This document shows positions 24,101-33,638 of a stretch of DNA of 64,000 bases, piece after piece; position 1 is the stretch's first letter; every line of letters begins with the position of its first letter. Below the pieces are notes generated by a model. It was given only the letters and a program-made list of their open reading frames with translations. It searched no databases and was not told where the DNA came from. The DNA comes from Neocallimastix lanati (nom. inval.) (lineage: Eukaryota > Neocallimastigomycota > Neocallimastigomycetes > Neocallimastigales > Neocallimastigaceae), in assembly GCA_016946835.1 (NCBI GenBank), contig JACVTC010000063.1, positions 1 to 64,000 of the forward strand, given 5' to 3'. Made by a program: the position numbers and the translations under genes.

Positions 24101-25153
24101 CAACTGGAAAAGATCGACCCCGAAGAAGATGAATTTATGGAAAAGGTGGAATTTCTACGAAATGAAAATTTACTTGATGGTTTAAATAAGCTTATTCGCA
24201 ATAATCACGAAAAATTAGGAATAATAATTGAAGGGGATATCAACGATTTTGATATCCGTGAAAGATTAAACAGTGGTGTAGGAAGTAAAACCTACAAATT
24301 TAATGAATATTCTGAAAGTGTGGAACCAAGTAGCGAGGATTTATCTAAACTATTAAATATTGATCTTGATTCAAAAGGTGAAGGTATAGCCTATATAGCC
24401 AATTCAGGTAAACCAGAAGAATGCGCAGATATTAAGAGATCAATTTCCATTAAAAATAAAATACACAAGTTACAATCTCCCGTTTCAAGAGACCAGGATG
24501 AAATTGATGAAAATGAAGTATTATCTAATACCATTTCAAGAACAGCAGGGGATATCTCAGGAATGGATGGCAGGAGGGTTGAATCCTATGAAAGATCAAC
24601 TTTTAGAACATTCAGTGAATACTTGGAATCTTTATCTTATACCGGCGCCATTAATTTAGATAGTGCTAGTAACGGAGATGACGACTCTTTCCAATACTCC
24701 TCCGTTTGTTCATTCGAAATTGAAGATAGTCCAAGAGGCCTATTTGACGCCATAAGCGATGGTACCACAAATGCAATCAATGAAGTTAAATCAGATCCTG
24801 TAAGAACCGAAGAACTTAAAAATAATATAATAAAATCGGATAAACGCGCTAACGCCCATTTAGAAAATTTAATTTCTAATACTTCAGATTGTGTGGATAT
24901 AGAAAACGGCGATACCATAGATGAACAGTTAAGTACTTTAAATCAATTTTCTCGTGGCATGGATTCAGTAAGTTCTGCTAATGCTAATGTTGGTTCAGAT
25001 TTCGAATCTACCATTAATTCTGATTCTGTTAGTCGTTCTTCTACCCATCTCGGAGCCAGAAATGAATTAAGTAAAGAAAAAACAAAGAAAAAACCAAAAA
25101 AGAACGGAAAGCTTAGGAAATTATTAAAAAAAATAACACAAAAACTTCATTAA
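21164..25153 (+). CDS. Large secreted protein of unknown function (1,329 aa)
   Basis: Intronless frame with clear coding composition. The N-terminus (MNLSRLILLFLFIIIVNC, then EFIDYG) is a signal peptide with the same IVNC-E / VINC-E ending as the giant lectin protein, which supports the start. The mature part is acidic and Asn/Ser-rich, has about 11 Cys, an Arg-Gly-Asp at residues 114-116, and several Lys-Arg pairs (IKRDSI, IKRSDI, IKRNDS, NRKRAIC) that could be Kex2-type sites. Two MMEDLxxxxxxL helices (about residues 606-640 and 915-945) look alike. A basic helix (KKRLKKKGMKVKRILEKLK) lies near 792-810. The last 30 residues are Lys-rich (KTKKKPKKNGKLRKLLKKIT). No membrane segment or known domain was recognised. 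It is transcribed divergently from the giant gene and convergently with the ankyrin gene. Product unknown; secretion is inferred from the signal peptide. Confidence 0.9.
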   Translation: MNLSRLILLFLFIIIVNCEFIDYGIEEIASLILSAGNSDGTIAKELDPDSTGDETRPIEIDVSKANNEGQLMNIKQIVPSLNNLEGKELDDKFKKLYDLSKRVFNTFMDGEEERGDEIDYVGNVNSYDFLRQLILTKDENESIGICNNNLKTRIVFLRNDDYNTMMKKFIYESYTKKKGKFTNIDINNFDKLDQTIQSSWQSRNTDGIPSDNLSKAIAIKCIKTRACNVNFEKIKDNEVNNYLDQISFNIVETTDLENNLYYSLIINNDNTLKIYHAFTLKYDGKLYSSYEKFPSRVNDYDDISYLVEGYHYSVNEETNEIEREGISLVAESGINLIVRPTDNKGEPILLTPSDYIVKDKNGNIKRDSISNIALNSEIATDDDIKNLLHIKRSDIFSTFNRTSSFIKRNDSDEAESLEDEYYNTYITETYYNIISNKYSSKFASINELSKRFLNERLENLYTDPLTEYELLNLNALHQIMGIKYTFKDPLQEYQDGMLHHNKNQEIEFINRVSYLEESRYLSSFTQTEINFNFRDCESNDCFKNFAYPITYYDLEETLSKFDDYISQNFENILKKRAEEESSGIDKWFTTYLTHRELINRNVNEDMMEDLEMVSQTLIDVMQEEFRAYKSRYELHQQDESFPLTEDDVHNARTLDEMLNCLGESFNAHAHRFGPLRNGYQTTNDPDPGNQSIDDSGVEETYLDLYMDSYGSTSSEENDENNPSQDNQNNERSRPVLSERLRPHWQNCGGNNRKRAICGSIDGVIETELHVDPNDLDSLVMDEDIPDSRLEEEKKRLKKKGMKVKRILEKLKIKNNDENEPANGSEATFKLDNAIKNKLKTIAPNDKKIQGARTTPESKIPKSTNVFSLKNTLGNLSSLKDFIVNKVFSKDMMSLIGTYIKYELYSLAESQQTATDEMMEDLVDLRTQLKEKINRFLDNEDLTSNRLNEAEHLVDAVTTYNGIISFTIRLEPESNGGLNDQLEKIDPEEDEFMEKVEFLRNENLLDGLNKLIRNNHEKLGIIIEGDINDFDIRERLNSGVGSKTYKFNEYSESVEPSSEDLSKLLNIDLDSKGEGIAYIANSGKPEECADIKRSISIKNKIHKLQSPVSRDQDEIDENEVLSNTISRTAGDISGMDGRRVESYERSTFRTFSEYLESLSYTGAINLDSASNGDDDSFQYSSVCSFEIEDSPRGLFDAISDGTTNAINEVKSDPVRTEELKNNIIKSDKRANAHLENLISNTSDCVDIENGDTIDEQLSTLNQFSRGMDSVSSANANVGSDFESTINSDSVSRSSTHLGARNELSKEKTKKKPKKNGKLRKLLKKITQKLH

Positions 25154-25549
25154 AGAATCATTCTTAAAAGCTTATAACAAATTTATTAAAAGTTTTTAAA
25201 TTAATATTTTCTTTTAAATTTTGTTTTTATTATTAATTTTTTTATAATATGTAAAATTCTATTTTAAAATTTTGTATTAAACTTTTTATAAATATTAAAT
25301 TTATATTACTAATACATAGTTACTATAAAATTTTAGAATTACATATAATAATATCTTATTATATATCAAAGATATATATTAATAAATAAATAAAAATAAA
25401 ATTAAAAATAAAAATAAAATTTAAAAAAATAAATTAGAATATATAAAATTAAAAAATAAATAAAAATAAAATAATACAATAAAATAAAATAAAAATAAAA
25501 TAAATGAATAAAATTAAAAATAAAAAATAAATAAAAAAAAGAGAATAAA

Positions 25550-25704
25550 ATCATAATATATACATATGTGTTTGTAAATAAATAAAAACTAAAAAGTATT
25601 GATTATTTTTTTTCGTTTTTTAAATTTGAACCCTCATTCATAATATTACTAATTTTATATAAAAAAATAAAAATAAAAATACATATATGAAAAGTACATT
25701 TACA

Positions 25705-25720
<16 letters not shown>
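25550..25720 (+). repeat. Diverged copy of the sequence flanking the right duplication end
   Basis: Shares ordered words with 60,030-60,175: GTTTGTAAATAAATA versus GTTTATAAATAAATA, AAAGTAT/ATAGTAT, TCATAATATTACTAAT versus TCATAAATTACTAAT, then AAAAAAATAAAAATAAA and GAAAAGTACATTTACAAAT versus GAAAAGTACAATTACAAAT. An old paralogous non-coding segment; the partner is not identical, so it is unrelated to the recent duplication event. Confidence 0.6.
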
Positions 25721-25736
<16 letters not shown>

Positions 25737-25869
25737 ATATTAATAATAATAATCCAAATTTGATTTATTTTATCGAAGTAAACCTGACATCAAAAGATAT
25801 CAAAATTTTCATATTTAAATACTATCCTTTTTCAGGTATATTTTACCTAAATAAATAAAATTAACTGAT

Positions 25870-26000
25870 TTCGCAAAGTGGCGTTTCATTAAAATGCAAA
25901 ATTTTACTAATACGCCACTTCAAGAAATGCAACTTACTCCCAAAAATAACTATAAATAGCTAATTCTTTTAAATTTTTTTAATGATGCAATTATTGCGAA
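25870..26000. other. Nested inverted repeats (potential stem-loop) between convergent genes
   Basis: AAGTGGCGT at 25,876-25,884 and ACGCCACTT at 25,912-25,920 are perfect 9-bp complements around 27 nt. TTCGCAA (25,870-25,876) and TTGCGAA (25,994-26,000) form an outer 7-bp pair. The G/C richness of these arms stands out from the surroundings. It could be a transcript-end structure for either gene or the remains of a small palindromic element. Confidence 0.5.
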
Positions 26001-26164
26001 CTTAAACTTTATTTATTTATTTATTTATTTATTAATTTATTTAATAATATATATGAATATTGTATAAAAAAAAAATTAATAATAAAAAATAATTATTTGT
26101 CTAAATTGGGTATAATAATTATTTAAATATTAATGTGAAATAAAATCAATAAAGATAATATTTA

Positions 26165-28723
26165 TTATTTTTTATTAAAATCTAATATAATATTTTTTGA
26201 TTTAGCATAATCAATAATTAATTTTTCTATTTCTTTATTATTTTTTTTAGCTTCTATTAAAAGTGGACAATTTTCACCTCTATTATCTTTTTCATTAATA
26301 TCTAACATAATATTTTTTGAATTGGCATAATCTATAACTAATTTAACTATTTTATAATTATTAGTAGTGACAGCCATTAAAAATGGGAATTGATTATATT
26401 TATTTTTTTTATTGATATCTAATATAATATTTTTTGAGTTAGCATACTCAATAATTAAATTTATTAATTCAATATTTTTTCTTTCAATGGCTACTAAAAG
26501 TGGATAATTTTCATATATATCATCTTTTTCATTAATATTTATTACAATATTTCTTCGATTAGCGTATTTAATAATTAATTTTGCTATATTAATATTATTA
26601 TTGTACATAGCATATAGAAATGGATTATATCCATCTATATACTTTCCATTCATATCTATTACGATATTTTTTGAATTGGCATAATCTATAATTAATTTAA
26701 CCATTTCAATATTATCCATAGCGATTGCTAAGAAAAACGGATTTCCATTATTTTTATCATCATCATTAATATTTAATATAATATTTTTTTCATTAGCATA
26801 ATCTATAATTAATTTAGCCACTTCAAAGTTATTATTAGAGGTAGCTATTAAAAGTGGATATTCATTAGATTTATTTTTTTCATTGATATTCAACATAATG
26901 TTTTTTGAATTGGCATAATCTATAATTAATTTAGTCATTTCAACGTTATTCATAGAGATAGCTTTTAAAAGTGGATATTCATTAAATTGATTTTTTTCAT
27001 TAATATCTAATTTAATATTTTTTAAATTGGCATAATCTATAATTAATTTTACCATTTCTATATTATTTCTTATCACTGAAAGTAATAAAGGATAATCACC
27101 TTTCTTACCATTTTTTTCATTAATATTTAATGTAATATTTTTTTCATTAGCATATCTAAAAATTAATTTGGCTATTGTTATATTATCTTTGAAAGTGACT
27201 ACAAAAAATGGATAATATCCGTCTGTATTCTTTCCATTAATATCCAATATAATATTTTTAGAGTTAGCATAATTAATAATTAATTTTACCATTTCACTAT
27301 TGTTTATTTCCGTGGCTTTTAATAATGTATAAGATTTACGTTTACTTTTTTCATTAATATTTAATATTAAATTTTTTGAATTGGCATAATCTATAATTAA
27401 TTTAACCATTTCAACGTTATTCTTAGAGGTAGCTATTAAAAGTGGGTATGTATTATTATTTTTTTCATTGACATTCAATATAATATTTTTAGAATTAGCA
27501 TAATCCATAATTAATTTAGTCATTTCAATACTGTCTTTATATGTGGCCATTAATAATGGGTATTCATTTTTTATATTTTTTTCATTAATATCTAATATGA
27601 TATTTTTTGAATTGGCATAATCTATAAACATGTTGGCCATTTCAACATTATTATTGATAATAGCTTTTAATAATAAGTCATTATAAAATTTATCTTTTTC
27701 TTTAATATTTAATATAATACTTTTTGAATTGGCATAATCTATTATTAATTTAACCATTTTATTATTATTATTTAAGGTAGCATTTAATAATGGGTAATTA
27801 TAATATTTATCTTTTTCATCAATATCTAATAAAATATTTTTTGAATTGGCATAATCAATAATTAAGTTAACCATTTCTATATTATTATTAATAATAGCTT
27901 TTAACAATGGATATTCATTACATAAATTTTTTTCTTTGAGATTTAATATAATATTTTTTGAATTGGCATAATCTATAATCAATTTAACCATTTCAATATT
28001 ATTTTCAATATTACTCATTAAAAATGGATAATTATTAAAATTATTATTTTCATTGATATTTAAAATAATATTTTTTGAATTGGCATAATCAATAATTAAT
28101 TTAGCCATCTCAAAGTTATTTTTAGAAGTAGCTATTAAAAGTGGATATTCATTATATTTATCTTTTTTATTAATATCTATTATGATGTTCTTTGAATTAG
28201 CATAATCTATAATTACTTTAAGCATTTCAATATTATCATTAACAGTAGCTATTAAAAATGGGTATTCATTAGATTTATTTTTTTCATTAATATTTAATAT
28301 AACATTTTTTGAATTGGCATAATCTATAATTAATTTAGCCATTTCAACGTTATTCTTAGAAGTAGCCATTAAAAGTGGGTATTCATTAGATTTATTTTTT
28401 TCATTAATATTTAAGTTAATGTTACTTTTATTTGCATGGTTTATAAGTAACTTTACCATTCCACTATTGCCATTATTGATAGCCCTTATAACCCATTCAA
28501 TTTCCTTTATATCTAAAATAATATTATGTTTATATGCATATTCAAATAATAATTCTACTATAATATTATTATTATTAAAAATAGCCATTGCAAGTGGATA
28601 TTGACCATATTCCCTCTTTTCATTTATTTTTAATGTAATATTATTTTCATCAGCGGCTTTTATAATTTTTTCCAATTCTGTGGCCTTATTATTCTCAATA
28701 CTTTCATAAAACTTTTCTTCCAT
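26165..28723 (-). CDS. Ankyrin-repeat protein, 22 repeats of ~39 residues
   Basis: 852 aa, no signal peptide or membrane segment, so probably intracellular. After a short N-terminal cap the whole protein is a tandem array. I count 22 repeats, mostly 39 residues, of the type NEYPLLIATSKNNVEMVKLI followed by IDYANSKNIILNINEKNKS. These are ankyrin helices (PLLxA ... NxEMVKLIIDYA), with a loop longer than in the 33-residue textbook repeat. Repeats 4-21 are the most alike; the first three and the last are more divergent, as expected of capping repeats. No other domain is attached, so the role is likely protein-protein binding; the partner is unknown. The gene is very AT-rich, Asn/Lys/Ile-heavy, and convergent with the 1,329-aa gene. 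Start at 28,723 chosen because the repeat phase begins soon after (MEEKFYESIENNKATELEKI). Confidence 0.93.
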   Translation of the reverse strand: MEEKFYESIENNKATELEKIIKAADENNITLKINEKREYGQYPLAMAIFNNNNIIVELLFEYAYKHNIILDIKEIEWVIRAINNGNSGMVKLLINHANKSNINLNINEKNKSNEYPLLMATSKNNVEMAKLIIDYANSKNVILNINEKNKSNEYPFLIATVNDNIEMLKVIIDYANSKNIIIDINKKDKYNEYPLLIATSKNNFEMAKLIIDYANSKNIILNINENNNFNNYPFLMSNIENNIEMVKLIIDYANSKNIILNLKEKNLCNEYPLLKAIINNNIEMVNLIIDYANSKNILLDIDEKDKYYNYPLLNATLNNNNKMVKLIIDYANSKSIILNIKEKDKFYNDLLLKAIINNNVEMANMFIDYANSKNIILDINEKNIKNEYPLLMATYKDSIEMTKLIMDYANSKNIILNVNEKNNNTYPLLIATSKNNVEMVKLIIDYANSKNLILNINEKSKRKSYTLLKATEINNSEMVKLIINYANSKNIILDINGKNTDGYYPFFVVTFKDNITIAKLIFRYANEKNITLNINEKNGKKGDYPLLLSVIRNNIEMVKLIIDYANLKNIKLDINEKNQFNEYPLLKAISMNNVEMTKLIIDYANSKNIMLNINEKNKSNEYPLLIATSNNNFEVAKLIIDYANEKNIILNINDDDKNNGNPFFLAIAMDNIEMVKLIIDYANSKNIVIDMNGKYIDGYNPFLYAMYNNNINIAKLIIKYANRRNIVININEKDDIYENYPLLVAIERKNIELINLIIEYANSKNIILDINKKNKYNQFPFLMAVTTNNYKIVKLVIDYANSKNIMLDINEKDNRGENCPLLIEAKKNNKEIEKLIIDYAKSKNIILDFNKK

Positions 28724-29140
28724 TATTAAATTTTTTTATTAATCAAATTCGGTGATAAACGCTTAAATATTTATATTTATTTTTAATATTTTTTTATCTT
28801 TAAATTGAGTTAATTGAAGTTTTTTATACAATTATTAATACGATTAACGTTTACTTAGATTTACTTACATAAATACTACTTATACATTAATAACTTTATT
28901 ACTCTCTTTATTTACTTTTTATATTAATATACATACATATATAAAAGAATAAATAATAAAAAATTTAAAAATTAATTAAAAATAAAAATAAAAATAAAAA
29001 TAAAAATAAAAATAAAAATAAAAATAAAAATAAAAATAAAAATAAAAATAAAAATAAAAATAAAAATAAAAATAAAAATAAAAATAAAAATATAGAAATA
29101 AAATATATAAATTAAATTTATTATTTTATATATTTATTAT
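28724..29140. other. Upstream region of the ankyrin gene with (AAAAAT)n
   Basis: AT-rich DNA with no gene, containing an almost perfect AAAAAT hexamer array of about 19 units at 28,978-29,093. Presumably includes the ankyrin promoter by position only. Confidence 0.7.
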
Positions 29141-29455
29141 AGTTATAATGTTATTATTATTATTAATATAATAATTACATTAATACGAATAATAATAAAT
29201 ATAATAATTAGAATAATAATTATATTATTAATAATAAAAAAAAATATCAGTAATAATAATAATATTAATAAATATAATAATAATAATAATAATCATAAAA
29301 GTATTATCAGTAATAACAACAACAATAATAATAATAATAATAGTTATATCAGTAATAACAACAACAACAATAATAATAATAGTTATATCAGTAATAACAA
29401 CAATAATAATAATAATAATAATAATAGTTATATCAGTAATAACAACAACAACAAC

Positions 29456-29516
<61 letters not shown>

Positions 29517-29935
29517 TTTGTAATAACAATTATAATAATATAAGTAATAATAATAATTAATAATAATAATAATAATTAATAATAATAATTAAAGTAATAA
29601 TAATTAATAATAATAATAGTAATATTAATAATAATAATATTAGTAATAATAATTGTAATAATAATAGTTGTAGTACTAATAGTAGTAATAGTAATAGTAG
29701 TAATAATAATTATAATAATAGTAGTAGTACTAATAGTAGTAATAGTAATAGTAGTAATAATAGTAGTAGTACTAATAGTAGTAATAGTAATAGTAGTAAT
29801 AATAATTATAATAATAATAGTAGTAGTAGTAATAGTAGTAGTAGTAATAGTAGTACTATTATTAATATTAATAATAATAATAATTTTAAAATAAAAAATA
29901 GTAATAATAATAATAATAATAATAATTAGTGAGAG
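29141..29935. repeat. AAT/AAC/AGT trinucleotide-rich DNA
   Basis: AAT runs with interspersed AAC and AGT, including about four copies of a GTTATATCAGTAATAACAAC block at 29,341-29,450 and AGTAGTAGTACTAATAGTAG blocks at 29,665-29,800. The - frame at 29,576-29,938 is only Ile/Thr and is not called. Confidence 0.85.
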
Positions 29936-30690
29936 CAATAATAATATTAATTACTATAATAATATTGATAATATTAATAATACTTGTACTTCCCATTTTA
30001 ATTATATAAATTCCTTATTGCAATATTATCAATCTTATTTATCATATTTGTTCAACTGATTTACAATGAGAGGATATCTAGCATAATTGGCGGGTTTTTT
30101 TACATATAATATTTTGCATAATTATAATGTGACTGAGAAAATTATATTATTTTTTTTATTAATCAATTTATAAATAATTTTTTAATGAATAATAAAATTT
30201 TTAAGGTGAAATATTATTATATTTTATTTCATCATTTTCAAATAATTGACATTCAAGAATAGTACTTCTCATTTTACTTTATAATCATGTATTATTTTTA
30301 TTCCTATATAATAATCTATTTTATTCAAATTTATTTCTATCATATACTTCATGTATTATACTATAAGAGCATGCTCTACACTAAATTTTTTCTATTTTAT
30401 TTAACATTATTGAAATAGTATAACCTTTTATTTAAACAAATTAATTTAAGATTTTAAATACTTAATAATATTAAGTCAACTAACCTTACTTAATAAAATG
30501 ATAAATGTATTATTTTCAACCCTTTTAATATCTATTTAGTAATTATCCAATCATAATTCAAAAAGTAATATGAAATTATTATAATCTTAATATTAAATCC
30601 ATGATTTCATTTTAACAACTAACTAGCCTTACAGCACATGAGAATAGAAGTAATTAAATAAGTAAAGGATTAAATCATACGCCTATTCAA
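29936..30690. other. Non-repetitive island between simple-sequence blocks
   Basis: About 750 bases of ordinary AT-rich sequence with more C/G than its surroundings. No intact gene. In one + frame, 29,979-30,170, the translation looks protein-like (NNTCTSHFNYINSLLQYYQS, stop, FTMRGYLA, stop, LAGFFTYNILHNYNVTEKI), so a gene remnant is possible but unidentified. A perfect 12-bp palindrome AGAGCATGCTCT lies at 30,366-30,377. Confidence 0.45.
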
Positions 30691-30949
30691 AAACTGGTAG
30701 TGGTATTAGTAGTGATGGCAGTAGTATTGGTGGTAGTAGTAGTGATGGCAGTAGTATTGGTGGTAGTAGTAGTGATGGCAGTAGTATTGGTGGTAGTAGT
30801 AGTGATGGCAGTAGTATTGGTGGTAGTAGTAGTAGTAGTATTGGTGGTAGTAGTAGTAGTAGTATTGGTGGTAGTAGTAGTAGTAGTATTGGTGGTAGTA
30901 GTAGTAGTAGTAGTAGTATTGGTGGTAGTAGTAGTAGTAGTAGTAGTAT

Positions 30950-30980
<31 letters not shown>

Positions 30981-31480
30981 GGTAGTAGTAGTAGTAGTAT
31001 TGGTGGTAGTAGTAGTAGTAGTAGTAGTATTGGTGGTAGTAGTAGTAGTAGTATTGGTGGTAGTAGTAGTAGTAGTATTGGTGGTAGTAGTAGTAGTAGT
31101 ATTGGTGGTAGTAGTAGTAGTATTGGTGGTAGTAGTAGTAGTAGTATTGGTGGTAGTAGTAGTAGTAGTATTGGTGGTAGTAGTAGTAGTATTGGTGGTA
31201 GTAGTAGTAGTATTGGTAGTAGTAGTAGTAGTATTGGTGGTAGTAGTAGTAGTATTGGTGGTAGTAGTACCAATAGTAGTAGTAGTACCTATAGTAGTAG
31301 TAGTACCTATAGTAGTAGTAGTACCAATAGTAGTAGTGGTTGTACCAGTAGTAGTAGTACCAATAGTAGTAGTGGTTGTACCAGTAGTAGTAGTACCAAT
31401 AGTAGTAGTAGTAACCCTAGTAGTGATAGTACCATAGTAGTAGTAACAATAGTAGTTATAGTACCATAGTAGTAGTAACA
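30691..31480. repeat. (GTA)n-based array with Thr-run frame on the - strand
   Basis: GTAGTAGTAGTATTGGTGGTAG-type units of 21-30 bases with a (GTA) core, ending in ACCAATAGTAGTAGTAGTAC units. The - strand stays open for 264 codons as Thr runs broken by Asn or Ile-Gly (NTTTTTTNTTTTTTT), much like the Thr linkers of the secreted proteins here. The other frames give Val or Leu/Pro runs. No signal peptide or folded domain flanks it, so I call it a repeat and not a gene; it may be the fossil of a Thr-rich linker. Confidence 0.8.
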
Positions 31481-32350
31481 ATAGTAGTGGTAGTAGGAGT
31501 AGTAGTACTAAAATTAGTTGTAATAATAATCATAATATCAATACAATTATTAATATTATTAAAAAAGTAAATAATAATAATAATAATAGTAGTAGTAATA
31601 TTCACAATAATAACAATGATAATAATAATAATAATAATAATAGTAGTATTAAGAGTCATAATTATAATAATAATAGTAGTATTAAGAGTCATAATTATAA
31701 TAATAATAGTAGTATTAAGAGTCATAATAATAATAATAGTAGTATTAAAAGTCATAATAATAATAATAATAAAAATTATAATAATAAAAGTCGTATCATA
31801 TTTAATAATAATAATAATCTTAATAAAATAAAAATTTGTATTAATTATAAAAATAATAATAATAATTATAGTAGTATTCGTAGAGTTAGGTGTAATTATA
31901 ATAGTTATAATATTAATAATTGTATTAATATTATTAATAAATGTAATAATAATAATAATAATAGTAGTATTAGTAAGAGTCACAATAATAATAGTAATAA
32001 TAATAATAGTAATAATAATAATAAATGTCATTATCATATTTAATAGTAATAGTAATAATAATAATAATAATAGTAATAATAATAAAAGTAGTATAATATT
32101 TAATAGTAATAGTAATAGTAATATTAATAATAATTATAGTAGTAGTAGTAGTAGTAGTAGTAGTAAGAATCATATTTGTAATAATATTACTAATAGTATT
32201 AATATTATTAATAAAAGTAATAATTATAATGATAATAATATTAAAAGTAGAAGTAGGAGTCTAAAAATAAAAAAAATTAGTAATTGAAATAATTAGAAAA
32301 ATAATAATAACAGTAGTAGTTATAGAAGTCTCAATATTAATAATATTATT

Positions 32351-32616
32351 AACACAAGTAATAACAACAATAATAATAGTTGTAAAAACTATAATAATAT
32401 TATTAACACAAGTAATAACAACAATAATAATAGTTGTAAAAACTATAATAATATTATTAACACAAGTAATAACAACAATAATAATAATTGTAAAAACTAT
32501 AATAATATTATTAACACAATAACAACAATAATAATAGTTGTAAAAACTATAATAATATTATTAACACAAGTAATAACAACAATAATAATAGTTGTAAAAA
32601 CTATAATAATATTATT
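32351..32616. repeat. 54-bp minisatellite, 5 copies
   Basis: The unit AACACAAGTAATAACAACAA, TAATAATAGTTGTAAAAACT, ATAATAATATTATT begins at 32,351, 32,405, 32,459, 32,513 and 32,563. The fourth copy has a 4-base deletion. Confidence 0.9.
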
Positions 32617-32775
32617 AATAGTTGAAATAATAATTAAAATAATGACATAAATTGTAATATTTATAATGATAATAATAATAATAATAATAATAAAATAAAA
32701 ATAATAAAAAGTAATAGTAAGAGTCAAAATAATAATAATAGTAGGATTAAGAGTCCAAATTATAATAATAATAGT

Positions 32776-33082
32776 AGTAGGACACTATAATAATATTAAT
32801 AGTAATATGATTATTTATAACAATAATAATAATAGTAGGACACTATAATAATATTAATAGTAATATGATTATTTATAACAATAATAATAATAGTAGGACA
32901 CTATAATAATATTAATAGTAATATGATTATTTATAACAATAATAATAATAGTAGTAGGACACTATAATAATATTAATAGTAATATGATTATTTATAACAA
33001 TAATAATAATAGTAGTAGGACACTATAATAATATTAATAGTAATATGATTATTTATAACAATAATAATAATAGTAGTAGGAC
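32776..33082. repeat. 58/61-bp minisatellite, 5-6 copies
   Basis: The unit GTAGGACACTATAATAATAT, TAATAGTAATATGATTATTT, ATAACAATAATAATAATA has spacings of 58, 58, 61 and 61 bases; the longer ones gain one AGT. The last copy changes to GTAGGACTCTTTAC before an A-run of about 24. Confidence 0.85.
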
Positions 33083-33165
33083 TCTTTACAAAAAAAAAAA
33101 AAAAAAAAAAAAATCCTTATTAACCATAATAATAAAAACAATAAGGAGTATTAGGAATTACATTA

Positions 33166-33197
<32 letters not shown>

Positions 33198-33638
33198 TTT
33201 ATTATTATTAATATTAGTAGTAATAATCATATTTATAATATTATTATTTATAAATTAATATTAGTATTAGAAGTAAAAATAATAATGATAATATTAATAA
33301 TAACAATACTAACAGTAATAGTAATAGTAGAAGCTATAAAAATTACAATATTATATTATATTAATAATATCATTAATATTAGTAGAAGAATAATTATTTT
33401 TAATAATATTTATAATAATTTTAATAAAATGTTTATAATAATAAAAATAGTACTATTAGTAGTCTTAAAAATATTCTTAATATAAATAATAAAATTAATA
33501 TTATTAGTAAAAATTATATTAATAATTATATTAATAATGAATTTAATTATAATAATAATTTTACTATTTAGAATAATTCTATTTTTAATAATAGTAATAA
33601 CAGTACTCATAATAATAATAATATCAATAGTATCTACT

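Larger units (their letters stand above)
25154..26164. other. Intergenic region between convergent genes
   Basis: No gene. Both neighbours end here, so it should contain both 3' ends. The part 25,380-25,720 is AAAAT-rich and resembles 59,880-60,190 (separate entry). The part 25,860-26,005 holds nested inverted repeats with unusual G/C content for this window. TTTA runs follow at 26,010-26,045. Confidence 0.7.
31481..33638. repeat. A-rich AAT/AGT simple-sequence mosaic, central part
   Basis: Same composition as 1-7,240. The segment 32,640-33,390 is a diverged paralogue of 1,240-1,900: both have GTAGGATTAAGAGTC, GTAGGA(T/C)TCTTTA followed by an A-run, GGAATTACATTAATAATAAT, and ATTAATATTAGTATTAGAAG TAAAAATAATAATGATAATA in that order. 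About 31,640-31,760 has four copies of an AGTAGTATTAAGAGTCATAA unit. Frames here are repeat artefacts. Confidence 0.85.
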
